A stretch of 64,000 nt of DNA. Source: Maratus speciosus (Eukaryota; Arthropoda; Arachnida; Araneae; Salticidae). The stretch lies in NCBI GenBank assembly GCA_963932465.1, contig OZ010786.1, positions 535,001,073-535,065,072 on the forward strand, given 5' to 3'. Position 1 is the first letter of the stretch; the number at the start of each line of letters is the position of its first letter. Both the position numbers and the translations under genes were made by a program. This document shows positions 47,637-60,011 of this stretch, one piece after another. The notes beneath the pieces are model-generated. The model saw nothing but the letters and a program-made list of their open reading frames with translations. It made no database searches and was not told the DNA's origin.

Positions 47637-49150
47637 TGTACATATGCATATATTTATGGTTTTTTTTTAGATATACATAATTAAATATCATGTGCCTAGC
47701 GAGTCATTGCTCTAACACAGTGCAAGATTCTTTGATAAAACATCATGAAATTTATAATTATAAGGGATGCATTCATGTATCTAAATTATAATACATTTTT
47801 TTTTTTTAAGTTATGCAAATGTGACATGCATTAAGATAATTAAAGCCTAAATATAGAATACATTTTATTGTTTGATATTTGGGTGTACATTTAAAATCTA
47901 AACAATTTTTGCCAGTAACGGTATGTTTAAAACTCAGCTTAATATTCCAGCTTATAGAAAATATTTATTTTATTTGTGAACGAGACAGAAATTTAAATCC
48001 CAAATATAGCTACCGCTAACCACGTGCAGTGTGCCCCAAAGTGATGTTTTCCTAAAGAAAAATACAACACATTGCTACATAAAATTATTATGTGGAAATT
48101 CTTATTCAAAATATTTACTCTAAAAAATTTATACATCCAAGGAAGTCGTTTTAATCATAATAAAAAATATATTCTACTTTTAATGAATTTTTTAGTTTTA
48201 GAGAAAATGCCATAAACAGCAATGGGTGACCGTAAATTGTTTGTTTATTTTATTTCTTTAAAAGAATTCTTTATCATTGTTTTAAATAGACGATTTGGAT
48301 GCCCTACGACATGAAAAGCGTAAACACATTTAAAAACAATGAATTTAAACATCGTCTCCGGAATGTATTTTGAGGCGAAATTTCAGTCTTTCAACTGACC
48401 GTTGTTATCACTTTAATGCTTTCAACACATTCTCGAAAGGTGCCTGCTGTAACCATGGGAACGAAAACAGGAATTTATATTCTTGGAAAACGTTTGGATG
48501 AAATTTGAATTGTTTTCTGTGTTTTATTTGTTTTCGATTGCGTCAAGGTTTTACTTTTTTTTACAATGCTGAACAGACAAATTTTTATCTTTAGAAAACA
48601 AGAGGTACGTTACATGAATAGAGGAATGCGAGAATCGTACATTTTTTCAGAGATGAAATGAAATCGAAAATCGTTCAAGCTATTTTTTTTTAACTGTCGG
48701 GTTAAATCATGGCTTATTTTAAACTGACGTTTAAATTTTTTTTGTATTAATTTTTTCATTGCTAATTTTTTTTTATTCAAAACATTACTGAAGTTAATTA
48801 TTAATATTTAAAAGAAAATTGAGTGAAATATTTTGCTTTATTTTCCAATAGAATCTATGAAAAAGGGATTTCTACAAAAAGATTAACGAACAATTAAATA
48901 ACACTTTATGATAAATTACAAATTCACAATGTCAAGAAATAGAGCTTTGTTGAAAAAACTTTGCACTCAGGAAGGAATGTGGTAAAAAACATTATTCTTT
49001 TTTACAAATGAAAGTAAACTAAAATTTATAGAAGTGATTATTTTATCGTTTACAAGCCGATTTTTTTTACCACATTGGTACTTGGTATTTGTGAGAGAAT
49101 ATCCATAATCCATAATAAAAGAACTGGACATTTACACCGAAAAAAGTTAC
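47498..49150. other. AT-rich spacer with T39 tract
   Basis: T39 at 47596-47634. No gene or repeat partner was recognised. Confidence 0.45.
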
Positions 49151-49251
49151 ATATAAACGTCAAAATAAATATCATTAGTTTACTAAACGGTGTATAAACT
49201 GTTGCAAAATCAAAAAGTCTATACAAACATTAAAATGCAGTTAAAATATTC

Positions 49252-49284
49252 AACGATTCGGTCATCTTCTGTGATCTTCATCAG
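49252..49284 (-). ncRNA. Decayed hammerhead-like motif in left terminal repeat
   Basis: On the minus strand: CTGATGA (49284-49278), extra A, helix II area AGATCA/TGACC, then GAATCGTTG where GAAACGTTG would be expected. The catalytic GAAA is mutated to GAAT, so it should be inactive. Confidence 0.5.
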
Positions 49285-49648
49285 GAAAACGTTGTCGTAA
49301 TGTCTTCTAAAAATAGAGTAAAACCGTCTTGAATTCAAAAAGTTCGTTATATATCCAGTCAAAAGTCACCTTAACCAATTACAATCCAAAAAACATGCAA
49401 TGGCACCATCTATCAGACAAAAAATAGTCTACAATTTCGATTGATTTAGATCATGGCGCTGTCTAAGGTGAAAAACGAATAAAATAACACCAAATGAACA
49501 ATTTGGCCTGCAGTGGCCACATCTATTGTAAGGCAAAGCAAATAAATGCAGAACTGAAAACGAAAGAGACAATCTTTTTTAAAATCAAAAATAGCAGTGC
49601 ATACTTGACTTTGAAAAATATGAGATATATAAAATGAATTGCAAAAGA

Positions 49649-50058
49649 TTATTTTAATATGTGCATCCAAAGTTGAGGGATATTAAATGATATGTTATCG
49701 TTACAAACTTCTTCTTTTCTAATCACAATTTCTATTGATTCTTTCTGAAGGCCATCTATTGCAGTATTACATGGAAATATTATTCTAGCATTATCAAAAT
49801 CTATGTAACTATGAGGGTTGTTGAAATAAAATTTAGCAAGTGCTGTTGTCTGACGATTATGCAAAATATCTCTTTTATGTTCTTTCAAACGTTCCAGAAA
49901 TTTTCTTTTCGTAGTTCCAATGTAAAACTTTCTAGCACTGCTATCAAAAATAATAGGAATTTCATAAACACCGGTAGGCTCATGCCCAGGTGTAGGATCT
50001 AAATTGCTATTTAACAAATTAGTAAGGTAAGGAGGGGGAATAGAACAAGTTGAACGTT
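49649..50058 (-). CDS. GIY-YIG endonuclease domain of a Penelope-like element (partial)
   Basis: The open frame of about 120 codons shows TGVYEIPI (the GVY/GIY strand), 12 residues later KFYIGTTKRKFLERLKEHKR (YIG, the Arg/Lys-rich helix with conserved R and H), and a later E in DGLQKESIEIV (metal-binding Glu position). The CCHH-type zinc cysteines expected around the loop are missing (IPIIFDSSARKF instead of a C-containing loop). In Penelope-like elements this domain is C-terminal to the reverse transcriptase and nicks target DNA. The frame opens upstream to about 50058 (a stop precedes), reading SIPPPYLTNLLNSNLDP. No ATG is at the usual start; TTG at 50017 is not a real start. The RT is absent. 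Confidence 0.82.
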
Positions 50059-50395
50059 AAATCCGCGAACCATTTTCCTTAACTTTTCAAAAATGACTGG
50101 CACATACCTGAATCGACATTATGCTGGTCTCTGCTGGTTATTAGGTAAGTTTTGAGGGGGGGAGATAATGTTGCTTGTGAATAATATTATAAATGTACTT
50201 AATGGGAAATCCATGATCTATGGCAATTTGCTAATTAAAACTAAGCTCCTCCTGGATTTTTGTCTGATAGATGGTGCCATTGCATGTTTTCGGGATTGTA
50301 ATTAGTTAAAGTTACTTTTGACTGGATATATAACGAAACTTTTGAATTCAAGACGGTTTTGCTCTATTTTTAGAAGACATTACGACAACGTTTTC

Positions 50396-50428
50396 CTGAT
50401 TAAGGTCACAGAAGATGACAGAAACTTT
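50396..50428 (+). ncRNA. Decayed hammerhead-like motif in right terminal repeat
   Basis: CTGATTA (for CTGATGA), extra A, helix II GGTCA/TGAC(A) with loop CAGAAGA, then intact GAAAC. The CUGAUGA box is mutated but GAAA is kept, the reverse of the left copy. Confidence 0.5.
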
Positions 50429-50529
50429 GAATATTTTAACTTTATTTTAATGTTTGTATTTTTTTTTTACTTTGCAACAGTTTATACACCGTTTAGTAAA
50501 TTAATGATATTTATTTTCACGTTTATATG

Positions 50530-52566
50530 CCCATAATCCATATTTTCTCGTCCAAATTTTCATATGTACCTATTAAGATCAGACTTTTGGCAAAGATGTG
50601 TTTTAACTCTAAATATAAGATGTAAAAATAGTACCAGCTAAGTTTTATTTCTCAGATCTCTGTCATATTTAAGAAATCGTTCATTTTATTCAATAACGTA
50701 ATTATTCTTGTCTTTATTTAATGTTTCTAATGAGATAATAAGCCATTTAATTTTTTATCTTTAAAATTGCATTTTAGACATTGCACTTAGACATTATTTG
50801 AACTGTAGTCACCCTTAAACTAAAAGGATCAAATATAATTTCACAAACACGCGCGATTTGTACAACCAAAAGAACATCGCTGCGGTTGTTTACATATTAA
50901 AATGAAACCATCAACAATTTTGTAATATGAAACGACAATACAACTCAGGATGCTATTGCGAAGGTCCAATAAACGGATACTGATTTATGTTCAGTATCTG
51001 CATGATTTTGGTTAAAAATAAAAAGAGGGCGAATAAAAAGTGTGGAATGTGCCAAGCGGAAGGATTAACAGTAGATCAAAAATGTTCAAACTGAAAAAAA
51101 TTGTATTACGCTTTTAATTTGATGTTATGTATAATAGATTTAATTATAGGAGGTATGGATATATTTATTTTTTTATTACTTACATGTCAGGTGTTACCTA
51201 AATGTGTATTAAAAATATGAATTATTTCAAACTGTGCCATACATTTTACAACAATTTTAAAACGTATTATAAAAAAAGTTACATTATTGCTATTCATATT
51301 AATGTAGGCAAAAATATTATTAATGTAAAATTTGCAAACCATTTGACTAGACTATTTCCCATTATGGTAATTCAATAAAAAAAAAAGCGTTATTAGATTT
51401 AAAAAAAACTATACGAAAAAAAAGTCTTATTTTTAATACTTTTATTAATAGTATTATTTTTTAGTAATCCGAAGTTTCATAAAATACTTCGGCAAACGAA
51501 TAAAAAAAAGCACTGAAAGTCTTATATAATAAACACTTTTTATCATCATTTAGAAATCTGTGCATTTGTCATGCCGCATCACAATGTTCAAAGAACATGA
51601 TAGATGTATATGACAACAGAAAATCTAATAACTTGACCACGATAGATGATTATATCAGTTAATAAAGTTGTATGATGCCAAACAAAACGTGGTAGCATGC
51701 TAATAAAGCTCACGACATCTTTTCTGATGAAGTATATTAGTAAGGTTATATTTCTTTATGTCCTTTTATTAAAATAGAATTCATGCTATGGGTTATAAAG
51801 CTTGCCTTTGTACAGCAGATGCATTGTATCATTCATAAAATGTATATACGGTAACTTCTTTAAATAACGCATAGTTTGGAAGGGCAGAATTATAATGCGA
51901 ATCGGATGTGTCCAATTTTTGCTGGCAGAATACAAATATATATGTGTTGCGTATTGAAACTGCATTCAGGAAATAGACATATTCGTTATGGAGGTTTTGC
52001 TTTATATTTAAATAAAAACGGAGATAAAAAATAGTTATCTAATTAATACAATAATCCTACTGCACGTTTATTTTTATTTTTTTTTCAAAAAATCCGCTTT
52101 TCTTTTATGGGTTGTGTGTGTTTGAGATATTACATCCGTTTTTTAAGGAATATTACAATCAAATATTTTAGACGATGATGAAATTACTTCCGCAAAATAT
52201 TAATTTTCAGCACTAGTTAATATATTACACTAGTTATATATTACACTAGTACTTTTTTATAATTAATGTTTGTTAAGAAAGGTATAATTTAATATATTCA
52301 TTTAATATATTAAACATTCCTTTAATATAGAATTTTGCAAAACATTGAAACGTGCCACTTTCAAAATACACATTACAATGAAGTCAACACGAGTCAATAC
52401 ATGAATTACACAATATTTTTATTAATAAATAAAAATATCAGTATATAAAAATATTTTTTTCCCTATGTACATATTATGTGAAAAGTAATGTATTGGTGTT
52501 TAACAATGAATCACGATTTAGTCTTTTATCATTAATTAGTGGCGTAAAAAATAATCATCGCGCAAT
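50530..52566. other. AT-rich spacer, nothing recognised
   Basis: No gene, repeat partner or motif supported. Confidence 0.4.
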
Positions 52567-52966
52567 ATATAAATCCTTTTAAACGCCAATGTTCCATAAA
52601 TTGAACATCAATTTCAAAATTTTGCGAAAAATACAAATTTATTCGCATTGCTTTAAAAAATGTATTATTTAAAAAGAAAGTGTGGATTGATTTTTTGGCG
52701 TCGATATGGCATTAATAATATAAATAGTGTAGGGGAGAAAATCACAATTCGGGTCTTTTTTTTAGACTTTTCATTGGACAAAATTCGAAAATTCATGTAA
52801 AATTCAAAATTTAACAAATCTTTTTATAACTAAGCGAGACTAATTAAAATGATAATATTACTCGTAGAATATAAGTTCTAACAAATAATAAAAAAAATAT
52901 TGTTTCTTTAAGGTAATAAATCTGCATGTTCCAGAAATGGAACATTGGCGTGTAAAGGTTTATTTT
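52567..52966. mobile_element. MITE with ~30-bp TIRs (CCTTT..ACGCCAATGTTCC)
   Basis: The left end AATCCTTTTAAACGCCAATG and the right end CATTGGCGTGTAAAGGTTTA are imperfect inverses. Both then run into a GTTCCATAAATTGAAC or GTTCCAGAAATGGAAC palindrome. The ~400-bp interior has no ORF. No clear target duplication is visible, so the superfamily is open. Confidence 0.65.
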
Positions 52967-55090
52967 TTTAACACTAGGGGGCTCTTCCCCCTACGAGCTA
53001 CGCTCGTTAACCACCGTTCAGAGTCCGCAGACTCTAAAAGTACGCTAATTTGATCGGCTTTAAAAAGATTTCGGAAGATTGAATTATAATTTAAAAAACA
53101 GTGGCGATCTCCCTATAAACGGATTTCTATTCATTTTTCTTTGAATGGGGAATTTTAAGGCCAAATCCGCTGCGGTACTACTTGATGAACCCGTCGACCA
53201 ATTTCGCCAAATTATATAAATCGCCAAAGCACACGCCAATTATATAAATTGACATAATTTTTATTTTAAATAACGAAAGAACAAATAAATTAGTGCAACA
53301 TTAATAAAAATACAAATAAAACGTCGAAATAAAAATAACTTGATGACGTAGACAGGTGTAACTTGCTTAAAGTCAAGTTAATGTGACATTTACCATCAAC
53401 CATTATTGGCATTTAATCTTATAGTTTGGCGAATGATAGATTTTTGGTCGACGGGATAACTAAGTAGTACCAAAATACATATGTCAATCGCTGTTTTCGT
53501 CTTTGACGTAGACACGTGTAACAACATTTCAAAATAAGCTAATATAAAAGGAATTAAGTAAACAGTCTTTGTCTCCCGGTATTTTTTAACAAAGCGAAAA
53601 GAAAGTTCTTTTAAATAAGACTTTTTAAATTAATCGTTTTTAATCTGACGTAATTTTGACCAAACTATTCTTTCTCTTTTTAATATTCACGTGAAAATGC
53701 TTGTGTTAGAAATGAAATATTATTTGCGCTTTCCTAACAAAAATAGTTGAAAAGAATCCGCTCAAAATATCAAATAAATGTCTAGCGCAATTTCTGGATT
53801 TAAAGCTTTTTGCAATATTATTTTGTATTCATTTTATGTAATAACTATAATGTGACGTAAATATGACGTAATTTCTCCTATTTAAGACTTCTAACGCATG
53901 TTAATAAATTTATTATTTTACAAATTCCTTTCTCTCTTAAAATTCACGTGTAATTATACTTTTTATGACGTAATTTTTAATAAGTTCCTGCTTTTTGTAC
54001 ATAATTATTAAATTCTAATTCCAAATGTTTTTTTTCTGTTTATAATAGTCACGTGTAAATATTTTTTTTAATTTTTTTACAAGTATAAATATTTTTGTTT
54101 TGAAGCAATCATTATTGTTTCCACTGTTTATACAGTTGGCAACAGTTTAAATTAGTATCACTTTCTAAAATCTGTAAAAAATATCTCTAGAAATGCTGAA
54201 AATTTGAATTTAAAATAGAAATAAAACCTCAAAAAATTAGTCAAATTAAAAAAAGAAAAACAGTCTGCACACCGGGAACTTCAAACGTATAAAATGATCT
54301 AAAAATGATTAAATTCCTATGAATAGTTTTTGCTCCTATAAAACTTTTTTAGTGGAACGATTTTGTCCAACTTTAGCATTAAATATCTTTTAAAATAATT
54401 CTTCGATTTGAAAACTGTTTGCCTCAGCGTGTTTATCAAACATTTCTGTATCATACTACCGATTTTCATATTTTTGTATGCATTATTTTTCTTAATATTA
54501 ACGAAGAAAGACCTCCTGTCACAAAAAATTCAAAACCGGCGGCGGTGACACCGGTAGTTACTTTTTTTTTAGAATAGAGAGATGATAAAGTTCTTTGATT
54601 ACAGTGTATATAAGTATCTCTCTATTCTAAAAAAAAGTAACTACCGCTGTCACCGCCGCCGGTTTTGAATTTTTTGTGACAGGAGATCTTTCTTCGTTAA
54701 TATTAAGAAAAATAATGCATACAAAATATGAAAATCGGTAGTGTTATACAGAAATGTTTGATAAACACGCTGAGGAAGACAGTTTTCAAATCGAAGAAAT
54801 ATTTTAAGAGATATTTAATTCTAAAGTTGGACAAAATCGTTCCACTAAAAAAGTTTTATAGGAGCAAAAACTATTCATAGGAATTTAATCATTTTTAGAT
54901 CATTTTATACGTTTGAAGTTCTCGGTGTGCAGGTTGTTTCTCTTTTTTTAATTTGACTCATTTTTTGAGGTTTTTATTTTAAATTCAGATTTTCAGCATT
55001 TCTAGAGATATTTTTTACAGATTTTAGAAAGTGATATTAATTTAAACTGTTTCCAACTGTATAAACAGCGGAAATAATAATGTTTGCTTA

Positions 55091-55091
<1 letters not shown>

Positions 55092-55130
<39 letters not shown>
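55092..55130. repeat. (TA)n microsatellite in right palindrome arm
   Basis: The run of TA has no counterpart of this length at the mirror position in the left arm (about 54090), so it expanded after the arms formed. Confidence 0.8.
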
Positions 55131-55133
<3 letters not shown>

Positions 55134-55838
55134 TTATACTTGTAAATAAATTAAAAATTTATTTACACGTGACTATTATAAACAGAAAAAAACATTTGGA
55201 ATTAGAATTAAATAATTATGTACAAAAAGCAAGAACTTATTAAAAATTACGTCATAAAAACTATAATTGCACGTGAATTTTAATACAGAAAGGAATTTGT
55301 AAAATAATAAATTTATTAACATGCGTTAGAAGTCTTAAATAGGAGAAATTACGTCATATTTACGTCACATTACAGTTATTACATAAAATGAACACAAAAT
55401 AATATTGCAAAAAGGTTTAAATTCAGAAATTGCGCTAGACATTTATTTGATATTTTGAGCGGATACTTTTCAACTATTTTTGTTAGAAAAGCGAAAATAA
55501 TATTTCATTTCTAAAACAAGCATTTTCACGTCAATATTAAAAAGAGAAAGAATAGTTTGGTCAAAATTACGTCAGATTAAAAACGATTAATTTTAAAAGT
55601 CTTATTTAAAAGAACTTTCTTTTCACTTTGTTAAAAAGTACCGGGAGACAAAGACTTTGTTTACTTAATTCCTTTTATATTAGCTTATTTTGAAATGTTG
55701 TTACACGTGTCTACGTCAAAGACGAAAACAGCGATTGAGATCGCTGTTTTCGTATGTATTTTGTATTCGTACATATGTATTTTTGGTACTACTTAGTTAT
55801 CCCGTCGACCAAAACTCTATCATTCGCCAAACTATAAG

Positions 55839-56079
55839 GGCCCCACCAGCGGGTGAGAGGTTCTGCTCTCGAAGCTGTTAGACGGGAGGTGCTGGGTTCG
55901 ATCCCAATCGCGCCCGTCGGCCTAATCGTTCGGAGTTTTCGTGGCTTTCTTCGAGCCATGGATTTCCATGCGTAAATACGGATTAGGTTCCCTTAGAAAG
56001 ACCCCCACGAAGGGCACTTCCCCCACGGGCCTATATCCTTAGTGCAGATAATCGGCCGTCAAACATCAACCAACCAACC
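55839..56079 (+). mobile_element. tRNA-derived SINE, copy 3, with exact target duplication
   Basis: The A-box-like GGGTGAGAGGTTC and perfect B box GGTTCGATCCC (55895-55905) are followed by the family body (GTGGCTTTCTTCGAGCCATG, AGAAAGACCCCCACGAAG, ATAATCGGCCGTCAAA) and a (CAAC)n tail. AAACTATAAG flanks it exactly (55829-55838, 56080-56089). The left palindrome arm keeps the empty site near 53415-53435, which proves insertion after the palindrome formed. This copy is the most intact of the three. Confidence 0.95.
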
Positions 56080-56509
56080 AAACTATAAGATTAAATGCCA
56101 ATAATGGTTGATCGTAAATGTCACATTAACTTGACTTTAAGCAAGTTACACGTGTCTGTGTCATCAAGTTATTTTTATTTCGACGTTTTATTTGTATTTT
56201 TATTAATGTTGCACTGATTTATTTGTTCTTTCGTTATTTAAAATGAAAATTATGTCAATTTATATAATTGGCGAGTGCTTTGGCGATTTATATAATTTGG
56301 CGAAATTGGTCGACGGGTTCATCAAGTAGTACCGAAGCGGATTTTGCCTTAAAATTCCCCATTCAAAGCGAAATGAATAGAAATCCGTTTATAGGGAGAT
56401 CGCCACTGTTTTTTAAATTATAATTCAATCTTCCGAAATCTTTTTAAAGCCGATCAAATTAGCGTACTTTTAGAGTCTGCGGTGTCTGAACGGGGGTTGA
56501 CGAGCGTAG

Positions 56510-57568
56510 ATAAAAAGTTTCCGAATGATTCCTTACTTAGATAAAATCCTTCCTTACGTAGATAAAAAGTTTCCGAATACGAGAATTTCAGTAAGTGACA
56601 ATGAAAAATGGGTTACACAAAACCAAAACGTTTTTAAAAGGATGATTCTTTTGCCTTTAAATCTTTTCAACTTTCTTGACGTTGGGGAGGGGATTTTTCA
56701 ATTCGGAAATATTTCTATATTTCTATTATAAGAACATTATATTTGTAGATTTCCTAATTCTACAAAATCCAGAGAAAAATATTTAAAATTAATGATTTGA
56801 GTGGGGTTTTAAATATTGAATAAAATCCATATAAATTCAAATTTAATTAATCCTTCAAAATCTTTCAATCGTTCTAATATCCTTCTAAAATTTAATAAAT
56901 GATTATGTAAATCTTCTAATGTAGTTTAAACAATTCACGATATATGCTTTAGAAGATAAAATTTTCATGAATTCATAATTCAGTACATAAAAGGATAACT
57001 AGTTTTACAAATATTCAGATTTTGATGTAATATCTCTTGCACCCTATATACAAAAAAAATGCAAGAATACATTTTTTTTTACGATTATATATGTTAAATT
57101 CATTAATACGGAAATAATATGAATCCATCTTATATAGGACTTAATCACCGTTGGATCCTAGAATCCTTACCTATCATGAGATATCATTGAATTAATTATG
57201 TTTGTGTGATTTAATAGAATGAAGAAAACATTTTTCATATGTTTTTAACTTTTGATTCGCTTTTCAGAAAGTTTGAAATGACAAAAATATGCAACGATAT
57301 TGAATTTTAAATACCATTCAGATAGGTAGATTTTCGCTTTTAAAGACGGCAGACAGATGGATCAGACGACGAGTATAGGTGCTACGTATTTATGTAATTA
57401 CGACCCCACATAAAAATGACATAGATAAACAGAAGAAATTAATGTTCTAAGCCCTGAAAGATTTTTTAAAAGATAAAGTTTTACACTCATTTGTTAAAGA
57501 GTATTCTTCAGTATCTTTAATTTGTGTAATTTCTCTTTTAAATTTGTTCAGTTTCAATTTTTGATTTT
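56510..57568. other. AT-rich spacer, nothing recognised
   Basis: The 68-codon frame at 56525-56731 has no recognisable domain. Confidence 0.4.
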
Positions 57569-57569
57569 T

Positions 57570-58175
57570 TTTTTCAACCTGGCATTCTCTAGAGTGTCTT
57601 TTACTAGGAACGTGGCTGGGGAACTATGAACCTTGCTTCCGCAAAAGAGTCGAAATAAGTAGAAGAATAAAGGGCTGCGGACGAAAAGAGCCGCGGCGAT
57701 CAGCCTCTTTTCTTTGGAAAAAAAATTAAAATTAAAAATTAAAACCGGACAAATTTAAAAGGAAAAAAATGTACACAAATTAAAGACACCGAAAAACAGG
57801 AAGACAGGGCTCTGGGCCCTGAGGCTACCGAACGACTCCTGCTACTTCCAGCTTATTATTACTCTTGATCGGCGGTTGGGGGCGGATGGGTGGGTCAACC
57901 ACCACGGCGTGTGGCCTCTTTTCGTCCGCAGCCCTTTATTATTCCACTTATTCCGACTCTTTTGCGGAAGCGAGGTTCGTAAGTCCCCAGCCATGTCCCG
58001 AGTGAAAGATACTCTAGCGAAAACCAGGTTTAAAAAAATCAGAAATTGAAACCGGACAAATTTAAAAGTGAAATTATACAAATTAATGACACCGAAAACC
58101 GGGAAGCATTTCTCGTGGCCCTGAGGCTACTGAACGACTCCTGCTACTTCGAGCTTAATATTAGTCTCTAATCGG
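57570..58175. repeat. GC-richer cluster of inverted and direct repeats
   Basis: An inverted pair: AACCTGGCATTCTCTAGAGT through GGGCTGCGGACGAAAAGAG (57578-57690) against CTCTTTTCGTCCGCAGCCC through AAACCAGGTTT (57913-58032). A direct pair: CCGGACAAATTTAAAAG through GAGCTTAATATTAG-like sequence (57745-57868 and 58052-58170), both holding CCCTGAGGCTAC and ACGACTCCTGCTACTTC. The outer order is arm, direct copy, inverse arm, direct copy. It may be paired ends of a degraded element. The 79-codon minus-strand frame here is a shadow. Confidence 0.75.
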
Positions 58176-58186
58176 AAATAATTTAA

Positions 58187-59970
58187 ACTAGTAAATCTGC
58201 AGATCAGGAGCATCAACGTCAGCTCTGCAAGTCACTGTTTTTAGACACACTTTGGTAATATTCAATTTCCTGCAAACCGCAATTTAAAGTTTTCAAATTA
58301 TGTAATTATTTATAAGAATAAAAAATACGAAGTTTTCAGACATTAGAAGCATTAAATTAAAAACGTTGTTATGGAAGGATATTTTGAAATCATTTTCATG
58401 AGCTACTAATTCTGATATTTTTTTAAATAATAAAATAGATTTCTTCAGGGGGGGGGGGCTCCGCCACCTGAACTCCCCGTGGTCTCATTAATTTACATAT
58501 GTAACTTTTTATTTATTGCGCTAATGGTTATCGCAAATCTTAAATTTCTTTTTATACTTCCGAGCCTTAATTTTTAATACTGGTGGACAGAAAATGATTC
58601 ACATTGACGCAATTATATTAAAAGTTTAGGTTTCATGAATGAAAATATAATTTCCTTTTCAAAATAAAATAATTTTCATTCATATTTTCTGAAATGAGGC
58701 GGCATTAAGAAGTAACACTCGTCATAAAATATTTTTTTAGGTAATCTAGTTAATGCTTGGTTGTTAAGAATGAGAATATTTATTTCCCAATACAATGACG
58801 TCATTTTCGACAGCGATAATTTTGCGGTGTAAAATTTTGACATTTACTATATATTTGATTTTCAAAAGTTTTTTTTTCTCATTGAAATTTTCGATTAAAA
58901 ATTAACATTTCTGTTAGCTGTGTGCAGACGATAAAACATGAGATATTAGTAACATTTCTTTTAATAATAAGAATTAATATCATAAGATAAGCCCTTTTTA
59001 TTTCAACCTCAAAGCATATTAGTTTTAGTTTTGATATATGAGATCAAATTCACCTTCTTTTCGTATTTTAGTTTTATTTCCAATATGAAGACGTATTCAT
59101 GCCTATTTTTTATTTCATTTTCCTCTTGCACATGAAAATCTTTCAAATCAAAATTAACTGTTTAGGATAAATTATTATTCTGGGTTAGGATTTTCTTGGC
59201 AACGGTAAAAAAAAAAAAAGATTGTTAAATTTTATAGCAAAATGTCGATTTATTCCTTATGAAAATAATGAACTTCTTAATTTAAAGGAAAAAATATTTG
59301 AACAAAATAAGTAGACCATAGTCTTTCATTATTTCTGGGGTAAATTTCATCTATATGTAAAGTCACAAAGGCATTAATTCGTCCTTTTTGACTTTGATTG
59401 ACTTCAAACAATTACAAATACTTTCACATTTATGATATTTTTAGGTGTGTTCCGTCGCTAGGCAACAGTTAAAAGAAAATAAAACAATGAAATATGTGCT
59501 TTGAAAAAAAGTAAATTTATAAAAAGATATATTATTGGAACACGTATATAAAATACCTCCATAAGTTAAACACCGAATTTAAAAACTCTGACAAATGTAT
59601 ACACAAAATTTCAAACTAATATGAATAATGTATGGTTCTAATTAGAAATTACATTATCCATAATTTACTATTTAAATCCTTCAATCATATGAGCCATTTC
59701 CTTTCAACAAATAAAAATGGAAAAATCATCTGAATTGCTATAGGAAAGCATTAAGTCGCAAAATAAAATGTTCTATATATTCCGAACGCATGAACCAAAT
59801 TTAACCAAAAACTATACAGCTAAATCGTGGGATTTTACCAACATGCATACTTAATTTTAAGCTAATCGGATGCTTTTTACGGCAGTTATCGCGGAACAGA
59901 CAGACAGACAAACGGAAACCAAAACTTTTCGTGTCTCCACAGTAAGCCTTCACTGACGTTTCGGCAATAA
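58187..59970 (+). repeat. Composite dispersed repeat B-C, copy 2
   Basis: Block B starts ACTAGTAAATCTGCAGATCA at 58187 and has a G-run variant of the hairpin (58449-58470). Block C ends at TTCACTGACGTTTCGGCAAT (59970), after GGCAGTTATCGCGGAACAGA and a short (CAGA)n. At 1.78 kb it is the shortest copy. It lacks the family E insert. Confidence 0.82.
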
Positions 59971-60011
59971 AGTTTTTTTTTCTTTTCCTGGAGCATATTA
60001 AAGTGTATATT

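Larger units (their letters stand above)
49151..50528 (-). mobile_element. Short Penelope-like element with inverted terminal repeats
   Basis: Arms of ~272 bp (49151-49422 and 50257-50528) are inverted and ~85-90% alike (for example AAACATGCAATGGCACCATC and GTTTAGTAAA..AATGATATTTATTTT). A GIY-YIG endonuclease remnant lies between them on the minus strand. Penelope-like elements are known for terminal repeats that may be inverted and for hammerhead motifs within them; both arms hold a decayed motif here. No reverse transcriptase remains, so it is an internally deleted, non-autonomous copy. Confidence 0.75.
52998..56509. mobile_element. 3.5-kb palindromic (foldback) element
   Basis: The arms 52998-54587 and 54620-56509 are inverted and very similar throughout. 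The outer end CTACGCTCGTTAACC pairs with GGGGTTGACGAGCGTAG. CGTCGACCAATTTCGCC, ACGTAGACACGTGTAAC and GGCGGCGGTGACACCGG blocks have inverse partners. The spacer is only ~30 bp, around TTCTTTGATTACAGTGTATA. The right arm is longer because of the SINE at 55839-56079. There is no coding frame. Near-complete arms with a tiny loop fit a foldback element or an inverted segmental duplication. Confidence 0.9.

Noticed and set aside
55895..55905. Functional tRNA gene from the perfect B box
   Set aside because: The head lacks tRNA acceptor-stem pairing and continues into the SINE body shared by three copies.
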